From NCBI GenBank assembly GCA_029207755.1, contig JARCOQ010000008.1:23487021-23551020 (forward strand): a DNA stretch of 64,000 nt, written 5' to 3'. Both the position numbers and the translations under genes were made by a program. Shown here piece by piece: positions 47,301 through 62,891 of this stretch (position 1 is the stretch's first letter; every line of letters starts with the position of its first letter). The notes beneath the pieces are model-generated. The model saw only the letters and a list, made by a program, of their open reading frames with translations. It was not told the DNA's origin and did no database searches. Source of the DNA: Chamaea fasciata (taxonomy: Eukaryota > Chordata > Aves > Passeriformes > Sylviidae).

Positions 47301-47611
47301 CCCCTTCTCTCATCCAAGCACTGTGCCCATCCAGGATGGGCTAGGAGTCTCAGCTTGGTTCCTAGCCCATTCTACCCTATGCATCCTGACTGGGGAGTGT
47401 GTGATTGCACATGTGCATGGATTTTGCACTCCCACAACACAGATGACAGGAATGTCACTGCTTGCATACTTGCACACATCCTGCATGACTCCTCAAGGTG
47501 GAACTGACACTGCCTCCTCTTTGTTTCCAGCCAGCCTCCTCCCCATCTCAGAAGCCCCGGCTGCCTGCAGCCAAGGCCAAGCCAAAGAAGGCAAAAGGGC
47601 TCTTCAGCTGA
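5778..47611 (+). CDS. NHEJ1: NHEJ1 (XLF/Cernunnos), non-homologous end-joining factor, spliced
   Basis: Nuclear double-strand-break repair protein. It pairs with XRCC4-LIG4 filaments and Ku to bridge and ligate DNA ends. Joined segments 5778-5963, 6809-7018, 9483-9621, 11103-11161, 46783-46900, 47143-47246 and 47531-47611 give 298 aa (human 299). Residues 1-132 form the globular head; about 133-170 begin the dimerising helix. XRCC4-contact residues are conserved: NKRL (R67, L68) and SGLP (L117, equivalent to human L115). Residues 236-272 are a low-complexity Glu/Thr/Ser/Pro tail. The C-terminus is basic ([10 protein letters not shown]), the Ku-binding XLF motif. The start is the first ATG in the first coding exon, directly after its acceptor AG. 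Intron 4 is 35.6 kb and probably hosts regulatory DNA for neighbouring IHH; all other introns are under 2.5 kb. Identity is clear from end-to-end alignment with the known protein. Confidence 0.95.
5964..6808 (+). other. NHEJ1 intron 1 (between coding exons), no other feature
   Basis: GT-AG intron of 845 bp. No repeat, RNA gene or regulatory motif stood out. Confidence 0.6.
6809..7018 (+). CDS. NHEJ1: NHEJ1 coding exon 2 (residues 63-132)
   Basis: Acceptor TTTCCCAG|GAG; donor GAGATG|GTGAGC, phase 0. Encodes [20 protein letters not shown] and [17 protein letters not shown]. It carries both XRCC4-interaction sites, the RL pair and the Leu of SGLP. Confidence 0.95.
7255..7755 (+). mobile_element. 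CR1 LINE, truncated 3' end
   Basis: Matches the avian CR1 3' region: GAGAGCCACAAAGATGATGAGAGG, CTTCCAGTACTTGAAG, GATAGGACAAGG, GGAACAGGTTGCCCAGAGAAG, GTTCAAGACCAGGTTGGATG and the terminal TTTCTGTAATTCTAT. It is sense to NHEJ1 and 5'-truncated, as is usual for CR1 copies. Several substitutions and small indels show it is not recent. Confidence 0.9.
7855..8250. promoter_or_regulatory. Intronic CpG island in NHEJ1 intron 2
   Basis: Very GC- and CpG-rich (for example repeated CCGG, GCGC and CGCG), unlike the flanks. It contains a CTCF-like motif at 8030-8043. No start codon, splice donor or TATA box argues for a definite transcript, so it could be an alternative promoter, an orphan island or a boundary element. 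Confidence 0.55.
8030..8043 (+). promoter_or_regulatory. CTCF-like motif
   Basis: GCACAAGAGGGCGC differs from the CTCF core CCACNAGRGGGCGC at only the first base. The location in a CpG island about 45 kb upstream of IHH would suit a domain-boundary site. Occupancy is unknown. Confidence 0.5.
9483..9621 (+). CDS. NHEJ1: NHEJ1 coding exon 3 (residues 133-178)
   Basis: Acceptor CATTGTAG|GTG; donor AGAG|GTGAGG, phase 1. Encodes [40 protein letters not shown] and GATLSR. This is the start of the long dimerisation helix, matching human LALQCQVREL...QDYQESGATL. Confidence 0.95.
9622..11102 (+). other. NHEJ1 intron 3, no other feature
   Basis: 1.48-kb GT-AG intron. No element recognised beyond ordinary low-CpG GC-rich sequence. 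Confidence 0.6.
11103..11161 (+). CDS. NHEJ1: NHEJ1 coding exon 4 (residues 179-198)
   Basis: Short exon with acceptor ACCTTGCAG|AC and donor GCTGAG|GTAAGG, phase 0. Encodes [20 protein letters not shown], aligning with human [20 protein letters not shown]. Confidence 0.93.
12060..12720 (+). mobile_element. Old CR1/L3-clade LINE, internal fragment
   Basis: AT-rich stretch, unlike its flanks, resembling the endonuclease/RT-junction part of amniote CR1/L3 elements. Landmarks: GGGACCAGTGATCATGACCAG, GCAATTAGAAATAAAAGAGC, AAATTAGAAATTATGAAGTGTAGAAAATGG, GAAGCTAAAGACATCAGGG. No open reading frame survives. It is probably the same insertion as the piece at 13.6 kb. Confidence 0.65.
13600..13920 (+). 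mobile_element. Old CR1/L3-clade LINE, 3' fragment
   Basis: Degenerate but collinear with CR1/L3 3' ends: TTGATTACAGTCTGTGTGGG, GAAGGGCTCTCTTTAATCTTGCAGAGAG, and a later TTGATCCTCCATCTCTTAATGTC. Same strand as the 12.06-12.72 piece. The intervening 0.9 kb is not recognisably CR1. Confidence 0.6.
14860..15110. promoter_or_regulatory. CpG-rich block with FOX and CRE motifs (candidate enhancer)
   Basis: Locally CpG-rich segment in the NHEJ1 intron. It contains ATAAACAAACA (14997-15007, FOX-like) and a full palindromic CRE, TGACGTCA (15091-15098). No coding potential was recognised. Confidence 0.35.
21234..21285 (+). repeat. A-rich tract
   Basis: Nineteen consecutive A (21234-21252) followed by purine-only A/G sequence to about 21285. 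No retro-copied gene was recognised upstream of it. Confidence 0.85.
21480..21760. promoter_or_regulatory. Candidate conserved non-coding block A
   Basis: Contains a C-rich run (about 21602-21630) flanked by non-repetitive sequence with TAATTA (21703-21708), a GTTAAATTTAGCC stretch and TTATAAATTTTATTTTTC. Homeodomain-type motif density in AT-rich sequence is the only evidence; conservation is untested. Confidence 0.3.
22280..22470. promoter_or_regulatory. Candidate regulatory block B with GATA palindrome
   Basis: Contains GTTATC-ATCC-GATAAC at 22387-22402, two GATA sites in perfect inverted repeat, within non-repetitive sequence. GATA factors regulate IHH in gut in other vertebrates; the link here is inference. 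Confidence 0.35.
24190..24280. promoter_or_regulatory. Candidate conserved AT-rich block C
   Basis: Non-repetitive AT-rich sequence (TTGTAATAAAGTAACTC, TATTTATTTGTTCTG, GCTCTGTAATAAG) between GC-rich flanks. FOX- and homeobox-like content only. Confidence 0.25.
24600..24860. promoter_or_regulatory. Candidate conserved block D (homeobox and SOX motifs)
   Basis: TAATTA (24704-24709) and AACAATG (24732-24738, SOX-like) in non-repetitive sequence. The end contains TATAAATACTTTACTATGTG. Followed by a T-rich tract. Confidence 0.3.
24876..24910. repeat. T-rich low-complexity tract
   Basis: Almost unbroken T with a few A. Confidence 0.85.
26640..26700. promoter_or_regulatory. CpG-rich spot with CTCF/YY1-like site
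   Basis: GCGGCAGATGGCGCC at 26675-26689 keeps the CAGATGGCGCC core found in CTCF and YY1 sites, but deviates from the CTCF consensus upstream of it. It sits directly before a TGCATC-rich minisatellite. Confidence 0.25.
26750..26875. repeat. Degenerate TGCATC-rich minisatellite
   Basis: Irregular repeats of CACTGCATCTC / CACTGCATCC-type units with variable spacing. Confidence 0.7.
29393..29415 (+). repeat. Run of 23 consecutive G
   Basis: Uninterrupted G homopolymer in the NHEJ1 intron. It is able to form G-quadruplex structures and is prone to sequencing-length error. Confidence 0.95.
30545..30850. promoter_or_regulatory. Candidate conserved non-coding block E (strongest candidate)
   Basis: About 300 bp of complex, non-repetitive, moderately AT-rich sequence with intact CpGs (TTACATGACGGGC, CAGACGAGGCC, CAGCGACCGTCTCGAAC), very unlike its flanks. 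Motifs: TCAAGTGG (30681-30688, NKX2-like), TTAATTA (30738-30744), CTCAAAGG (30773-30780, TCF/LEF on minus strand). No protein match was recognised in any frame. Looks like an ancient developmental enhancer; conservation untested. Confidence 0.45.
32210..32330. promoter_or_regulatory. Candidate conserved block F
   Basis: AT-rich non-repetitive sequence (TTATAAAGCTGGTAAATATATTGG, CAAAGGTCAATATTTGTG, TTTAATTTTAACTTAACAAG) ending directly at a (TG)15 microsatellite. The AAAGGTCA half-site would suit nuclear receptors. Confidence 0.3.
32336..32365 (+). repeat. (TG)15 microsatellite
   Basis: Uninterrupted TG dinucleotides. Confidence 0.95.
33585..33790. promoter_or_regulatory. Candidate regulatory block G with CRE
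   Basis: Full CRE palindrome TGACGTCA at 33593-33600. Then, about 90 bp on, AT-rich CTTATAAACTTTAATGGCC and AGTTTAAAAGG, with HOX-like content. Stands out from GC-rich flanks. Confidence 0.35.
34929..34936 (+). promoter_or_regulatory. TATA-box-like element
   Basis: TATAAATA, followed 57 bp later by ACCATGG at 34991-34997, which opens a 51-codon frame (34993-35148). The predicted peptide matches no family I know. No splice donor or poly(A) signal is evident. Most likely chance. Confidence 0.15.
37500..37870. promoter_or_regulatory. Candidate conserved non-coding block H
   Basis: Non-repetitive sequence with retained CpGs. It contains CTTTGAT (37655-37661, TCF/LEF), a TTAAATATATATTT stretch and CATTCCA (37687-37693, TEAD) within 40 bp, then GAAATATCAAGGAATTTTTC. 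The cluster suits a developmental enhancer; conservation untested. Confidence 0.4.
39786..39893 (+). repeat. About 40-bp tandem repeat, 2.7 copies
   Basis: Units start at 39786, 39825 and 39865 (39 and 40 bp, third partial). The unit core is CAGCTGGGCA...CACCTGGG..CCTGG, with few differences between units. Confidence 0.85.
40651..40868 (+). repeat. Diverged 46-bp tandem repeat, about 5 units
   Basis: Units begin with CAATAAYAARCC-like sequence at 40651, 40697, 40739, 40785 and 40831 (46, 42, 46 and 46 bp apart). Unit ends share CCTGAGCA/GAGGAACCCT-type sequence. Considerable divergence means the array is old. Confidence 0.8.
41800..41970. promoter_or_regulatory. Candidate conserved block I
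   Basis: Non-repetitive stretch with retained CpGs (GTTAAGCGAGTGCCTCGCTTG, CTTACGGAGGGACTCGG, CTTCCGCTCACAG) and TTTATGTGCCTGAC. Proposed only from sequence texture. Confidence 0.25.
43165..43335. promoter_or_regulatory. Candidate conserved block J
   Basis: AT-rich unique sequence (TTAAAAATATATTAAAAAATAGG, GTTGGTAACCGCTTCGAACG, GTGTGATAATGAAAGG) flanked by GC-rich DNA. The AAAATA-rich core is MEF2-like. Confidence 0.3.
45345..45380 (+). repeat. Short 13-bp tandem repeat
   Basis: GGGATGCTGGTGG-type unit repeated two to three times. Confidence 0.6.
45812..45832 (+). repeat. (AC)10 microsatellite
   Basis: Uninterrupted AC dinucleotides. Confidence 0.95.
46553..46574 (+). repeat. (TG)11 microsatellite
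   Basis: Uninterrupted TG run, preceded by interrupted TG sequence, about 200 bp before the next NHEJ1 exon. Confidence 0.95.
46783..46900 (+). CDS. NHEJ1: NHEJ1 coding exon 5 (residues 199-237)
   Basis: Acceptor TTCCCACAG|ACC; donor CTCTG|GTGAGG, phase 1. Encodes [20 protein letters not shown] and [18 protein letters not shown], aligning with human LPEACSIGDGKPF...LYMAVTTQE. Confidence 0.93.
47143..47246 (+). CDS. NHEJ1: NHEJ1 coding exon 6 (residues 238-272)
   Basis: Acceptor CTACCAG|AG; donor ACCTCG|GTGAGT, phase 0. Encodes [20 protein letters not shown] and [15 protein letters not shown]. This is the flexible acidic Thr/Ser/Pro tail, which is poorly conserved in the family. Confidence 0.88.
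47531..47611 (+). CDS. NHEJ1: NHEJ1 terminal coding exon (residues 273-298)
   Basis: Acceptor TTTCCAG|CCA. Encodes [20 protein letters not shown] then AKGLFS and TGA at 47609-47611. The basic stretch with terminal GLFS is the Ku-binding XLF motif. Confidence 0.95.
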   Translation, partial: PASSPSQKPRLPAAKAKPKKAKGLFS

Positions 47612-47959
47612 GAGGCTGCTGCCAACCTGCTGAGGTCTCTGCTTCCCCCAGCATCCAAGAGAGAGAGTGCAGAGCACCCATGCGTTTTCTGCCTCTTCTC
47701 TGCATCTCCTGGTGGACCCTGCCCAGATCATGGTTCCCTCCCAAGGTGTCTCCATTTGGGGAGATGGAGCTCCTTTCTTCAACAGTGTTTCAGGAAACAG
47801 CTTTTCAAACTCTTCCCTGGTCCAGAGTTTGCCCAGCCTTCCTCTTGTGGCAGAGCCAGTGCTGGACCAGGGAGAAGTGGGAGAGATCCTGCCAGTGGGT
47901 GTGGGACAGCTGGGGCTATGGCAGAGCTGTGGGGTTTGGCTGCTCTTGAGTGGGTTTTC

Positions 47960-47965
47960 AATAAA
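47960..47965 (+). terminator. NHEJ1: NHEJ1 polyadenylation signal AATAAA
   Basis: Canonical AATAAA 349 bp after the stop, followed by TGTATCTGGGTG-type sequence. It defines a short 3' UTR (47612 to about 47985). Confidence 0.8.
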
Positions 47966-48526
47966 GGGCTGTATCTGGGTGAGATTCCCTCTCCTGCTCT
48001 GTCCCACCAGGCCTGTAGTGCCTAGGAAGGGATGTAACCTCTGTTGCTGCTGGATTCCCCTCAGAGCAGTCCTGATGTCCCAGGGGCTTGCAGTGACTCT
48101 GGACAGTGAGGTCACAGCAGCTCATTGCTAGGGCACAGCACACAGCTCTCAGCCATGCTGTGCCTCACCCTGAGCAGCAGTATGTGTTATGGGGTATGCC
48201 TAAGGATGGCACAAGACAATGCCCAGATCATGGGGGCACAGCATGCTGAGAGGGCTGGAGACCAAGTTCTTGTCCCATTCCAGGATGCACACCATGTGCT
48301 GGTGCCTGCAGAAGCAGGCTGGCAAAGGCCCTGGATAGGCTGCAGGACACCCTACATTTGCAGGCACCTCCACCATAGTTATTGGGTGATACGGTGTTGA
48401 TCCATGCTTTGGCCTCCAAGGAGCAGGAGACAACCAACATTGAATGCTGCCAAGCCTAGGGGCATCCGTGAAGCAGGTTACAGATGCTCCCTGGACACAA
48501 AACACCACTTCTATCCCTTCATACTC

Positions 48527-48534
48527 CCATCCAT

Positions 48535-48567
<33 letters not shown>

Positions 48568-48629
48568 TATCCATCCATCCATCCATCCATCCATCCATCC
48601 ATCCATCCATCCGTCCGTCCATCCATCCA
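48527..48629 (+). repeat. (CCAT)n microsatellite, interrupted
   Basis: About 25 CCAT units with a few CCGT and CTAT variants. Forward frames translate to repeated Ile-His-Pro-Ser, an artefact of the repeat. Confidence 0.95.
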
Positions 48630-49984
48630 CTCCTGCTCTCCTCTTCCAGCCTCTGGGTCCACATGCTTCCTTCAGGACTGGGACCCCATTCCTGTGCCCT
48701 AGCCAGATCCTAAAACAGCAGGCAGAGAGCCAGGCAGCAGGCAGGTTGCAGCCAGTGGTGCTGCTCTCCTGGGACAGGGATCCATGCCCCCAGCTGCCCT
48801 GGTCCCTGGGGCTGGGCCAGCTGCAGTCATGTGCCTGTTCTCCTGGGCAGCAAGGGGGAAACAAAAACATCCGGAGCAGTCCCTGTGTCTGTGGAAGGGG
48901 AATGAAAGGGCCTTTGCTGGGCTAGAGCCGACCAGTCCCAGGGTGAGTGCAACCAGTTGCTTTTTATATTTCCTTTCTGAGGGAGCAGCATGCAGGGCAG
49001 GGTGGGTGGTGAGAAGGGAAAGCCATGGGATAAGGAGCTTGTTCTGACTGCCGTGTCTTATGTATCCTACTTTTTCCCATCTGCAAACATCTTATCTTGG
49101 CAGTTTTGAGTCTGCCTGCTAGGCACTTGCCCCCAGAGAGGGTCCTGCTACTAGCTAAGGGATAGGACCGGGGCAGCAGAAGCTTAGCAGCTTAACAGTT
49201 TCCTGTATCTTCTGTCACCAGGTTGTCCGTGGTGCAACCTCTGCTCCATCCATATGGACTCCATCTCAGGCGCAGGAGCTGCTCCGTTGCAAGCCTGGTC
49301 CCTCAGCTCCATGCTGGCTCTGGGGTTTGTACTGTTGCCCTGTGCCTGCCAGCACGTTCAGGAGGAGTGCTTATCACCCCAATGAGGGCATCTGGCTTGT
49401 CTACCCCCTTTGGGTCTAAGGAGACATCACAGGGAGAGGCAGGGCTGAAACAATCCCAACCTGGCTGTGCCAGTGGCTGGTGGGCTCTGTAGGGGAGGAG
49501 TGGGTGGTGCAAACCAGCACCTGCATCCCTGGGCCATTCCTGTGAATTACTGTGTCATGCTTCTCCCTGAGGTACTCAGCCTAGGGGAGCCAGTCCCAGG
49601 GATGCTGCAGAGATGTTGCTCATGAGTCCTGTTCTGCTGCTGTGTCTCTGTGGAGTGTCCAGCAGCCCTAAAGACCTGCTGCAGGGACAGATCGTGTTCC
49701 ATTCACCCCTCTCCCAAGGCAATGGGAGGTGGGGATGCAGAAGCATGGATGGGTTGTAAATAAAAGCAGGAGAATGAAGACTGTAGGAAAAAGAGCTTTG
49801 CCAATGTCCCCCAAGGAACCACAGGGACCCTGGCCCTCAGGACTCCAGCATGGGGCCACTGGTTCCTCCCTGGCTCAGGTTGTCGCCAGCTCCGGGGAAT
49901 GTCACTACATATTGTCCCATCCTGTCCTGCTGGGGTCTCCTTCACTGTCCCCACCCCCTCCTCTCTGGAGCCAGCTGGATTTGA

Positions 49985-50180
49985 GCTCCCGACACACATT
50001 AAAGGCCACAAGTTCGGCCTCGGCCTCCATAAATTTGATTCCATAAATATTAGTTTTCGCAGGGTTTAATGAAGCCGTTATGCTGGGCACGGCCCAGCAC
50101 CCCGACCCGTGCCCTTAATAAGGGCTCTGTGGCCTCGATTAAAGGGACCTTTCAATCGCTGTCAAGTATTTTTAGAAAAG
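49985..50180. promoter_or_regulatory. Candidate enhancer upstream of IHH with paired CDX/HOX motifs
   Basis: Two CCATAAA sites 14 bp apart (50027-50033 and 50041-50047; TTTATGG on the minus strand, CDX/HOX-type). Then CCTTAATAAGG, ATTAAAGGGACC and CAATCGCTGTCAAGTATTTTTAG. Unique AT-rich sequence with retained CpGs, about 3 kb upstream of the IHH start. Conservation untested. Confidence 0.45.
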
Positions 50181-50186
50181 GAAAAG

Positions 50187-50190
50187 AAAA

Positions 50191-50230
<40 letters not shown>
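50187..50230 (+). repeat. Poly(A) plus (GA)n tract
   Basis: Thirteen A followed by about 16 AG dinucleotides. Confidence 0.95.
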
Positions 50231-50234
<4 letters not shown>

Positions 50235-52079
50235 AGACGACCAAGGCAGCGAATAGGGAGAGGAATAGGGAGAGGAAAATCCCAAAGCCGTCCAGTGCAA
50301 AAATAGAGAAATAGCACCACCTAGACTGCCTGGCTCGGCTCCGCCGCTGTTCACCCTGCGCAGCGCCCAGCTCCGGGCAGCCCTGGGAGCCCAGCGAGGG
50401 GTGTGCAGCATGCTGCACTGCCGCTCGGGGCAGGGACAGCGGGATGAGGTGGTGGGGAGAGCCGAAGGGCAGAGGAAAGAGGCACTGGTGTCCTATCAGA
50501 ATGCAGGCAGAACGGTGCGTCCTGGCGTCCAGGCCAGAAGTCCCGGCAGTGCCTGAGGGTGACCGAGTGTGGAGGGAAATTCCATGTGATACAGGCACAG
50601 ACGTTGCATCTCTCACACCTCCACTGTAGCAGTAAGGGTCCCTTCCCAACAGTTGCCCAAGCAGGAGTCCCCCTCCCCGGGAAAATTTTCCCCCTCAAAC
50701 ACTGGTTATCCCAACCCTGTCTCAGCCTCCAGCTGCCTCCCCATACACCCAGCTTGGCTACCCTATTGTGCCTGGTGTCCCTGTCCCACTTGGCTCTATG
50801 TGTCCGCAGGCTTTGCCTGGCAGGAGAACTGGCTGACGTTGGGAATGCTGCATGGAGAGGTGATGGACTCTGCACCCAGCAACAGGCCACTCTCACTGCA
50901 CAATGCCATGGCCTCTGCATGGCAGGAGTTGCTGTCACCAGCAAACCCAACTCCCTGTCTTCCAACCTGGGTCTCCACGGGACTTGAATACTGTTACCAG
51001 CAAGGGCAGGGCAAGAGCTGTGAGCCTGGAGCTGCTGGGGGGGGGGGAACAGTGGTTTGTGACATGCACACTGGCTGCAGAGGTTATTAGGAGGTCTGGG
51101 TTTGTGACAATGTCATTCTTAGGGAACCTCTCCCTGGGGAAATGCTGCAGCCTCCAGATGCAGTGCTATCCCAGATCATCCTGCTTCACAGTCCTGTGAT
51201 GTGGAAAGTAGGAAGCTAGGCTCCTTTTGTTGGTAGTACAAACTACCCTGGAGAATCCTGTGATTGAGGGTCCATAGGGTCTTATTTTCCCGTGCGAGTG
51301 ATGCACAGAGAGTTGTGTCCCTTCTGCATCCCTGAGAAGCCAAGGGCAGGGGCGGAGAATGCTGCTGTGTACATCCCCTCTGCTTTCTCTGCTGATGCCC
51401 TTAGGATGCTCCACTGGAAGGATCAGCTGAAGAAGTGTAGAAGTGGGGTGGCCTGGGGCTGCTGGCCAGACACCTTAGCTCCATCATGTGCGGGAGCAGT
51501 GGGACAGCTGCATCTCACCATCCTGCTCAGTGACAGGTCTTCACAGAGGTTCTGGGCACTGGTTTTGGGTATGCAGCATGAAAACCAATACAAAAACCTG
51601 ATGAACCATGGCTACTGAGTATGAAAACCTGATGAAGAGACCTCTGGCCAGCTGCACTTTGCTTGCAGCTCCTGCAAAGGAAATGGTCTGCTGGGGGCAT
51701 TAGATAGCAGGATCCCAAGTCTGTGGGTGATGCTGGCTCCCCAGCCTGCAGCCCTCTGGCCCAGGTTACTTGGTCCTGCTGAGAGCAGCAAAGCCCTGCA
51801 GCCAGAGCTGGATGTCTGGCTGTGCTATTCCAATCTGGCTACTGAGTATCCCTATAAGTGACCTGTGCCCCGCACTCACGGAAGAGCTGGCAAGGGAACA
51901 TCATCCCTGAGAGAGTCTGTACGTGGGGGGGACATCCCAAGGCACTGCCTCACCTGGGAAGATCCGAGTGAACCAGAGGGTGTGCAAGTGGACCTGTGTC
52001 GGACCCCTCCCCGGCACACAGCTGGGGGAGAACCCGGGGGGGGGCCTTCAAACCCTCGCTCCTGAAATCAGGGTGTTAT

Positions 52080-52255
52080 ATTTACTTTCCCCTTTTGGCA
52101 GCTAGAAGGGGAAGCCCATCCCAGCCCCTCATTGTTGTCTCAGCGAGTTAATCAGATGCCATAATCCTGTTGTGGAAATATCGGGCCTCCCTGGAAACAA
52201 TGGGGAGCGAGAATATTGTGGTTAAATTTCAACCAGCTGCCTCCCTGCTCTGTTT
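52080..52255 (+). promoter_or_regulatory. IHH: IHH proximal upstream region with SOX and RUNX motifs
   Basis: AT-richer unique sequence abutting the IHH CpG island. It has AACAATGG (52196-52203, SOX-type) and TGTGGTT (52217-52223, RUNX-type) 13 bp apart. Also GTTAATCAG and CATAATCC, of homeobox type. RUNX2 is an established activator of IHH in prehypertrophic chondrocytes; use of this particular site is inferred. Confidence 0.45.
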
Positions 52256-52928
52256 GATCCCCGCCCGCAGGCCCGGGCCCCTGGCGAGCAGGCGGCGCGG
52301 CGGGGGCCGGAGCCCCGGGGGTGCCACCCCGCGCCCACTCCGCCGCGAGGGAGCCCCCGCAGGACGCCCCGCCAAGGGGGGCGAAGGGTGTGCGGCGGAC
52401 CGGGCGCGCCTTGGGGCGGCGGCGGGGCTGCCCCGGGGGGCAGGTGGCGGCGGGCACCCCCGGAGGGGTGGGCTACGGGGCTCGGCAGGGGGGAGGAGGC
52501 TGCGGGCGGCCCGGGGCAGGTTCCACGGGGAGGAGGCGAGAGAGGGAGGGCGCTGGGAGGCTGGGACACGGGCAGGGTGCGGTCCTGGCGGTTCCCGGTC
52601 CCGGATCTCTTCAATTTCCCCTCTCACTCCTGCCCGGGGAGCGGAGGCAGCGGCGGCTCCGGCTCCGGCTCCAGCCTCGCCGCGTTGACCGCCGAAGCGC
52701 AAACCGCGGAGGGCTCCGGCAGCGCCGAGCCCCGCGCCCCGCAAGCGGCCGCTCGCCTGCCAAAACAAACGGCCCTTCGCTATTTATTGCCGCCGCCGGG
52801 CCACAGCAGCTCAGAGCGGGCCGACGCCAGCTCGCCGCACCGGGCAGCCGGAGCGCACCCGCGCCGGGCAGCCGCCGCGCCCCGCCGCCGCCGCCGGCAC
52901 CGGCACCTGCCCGCCGGCTGCGCGCCGC

Positions 52929-52973
52929 ATGGGGAGCCCCGGGCCGGGCGGCGGGAGCGGCGGCCGAGCCTAG
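52929..52973 (+). other. Possible 14-codon uORF in the IHH leader
   Basis: ATGG start at 52929 with weak context (C at -3), stop TAG at 52971-52973, 55 bp before the IHH ATG. Relevant only if transcription starts upstream of it. Confidence 0.35.
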
Positions 52974-53028
52974 TGGGGACCCCGGAGCCACCGGTGCCCC
53001 GGGCCGCCCCGGGGCCGCCGGGCGCGCC

Positions 53029-62891
<9,863 letters not shown>

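Larger units (their letters stand above)
47990..52080. other. Intergenic gap NHEJ1-IHH
   Basis: About 4 kb containing a CCAT microsatellite (48527-48629), a motif-rich AT block (49985-50180) and an A/GA tract (50187-50230). Nothing else was recognised in 48.65-49.98 or 50.3-52.05 kb. Confidence 0.55.

Noticed and set aside
48404..48925. Ile-His-Pro-Ser and Trp-Met-Asp-Gly repeat proteins over the CCAT array
   Set aside because: Both are translations of a tetranucleotide microsatellite.
50103..50120. CCTTAATAAGG as an SRF CArG box
   Set aside because: It has seven A/T bases between CC and GG instead of six, so it does not fit the consensus.
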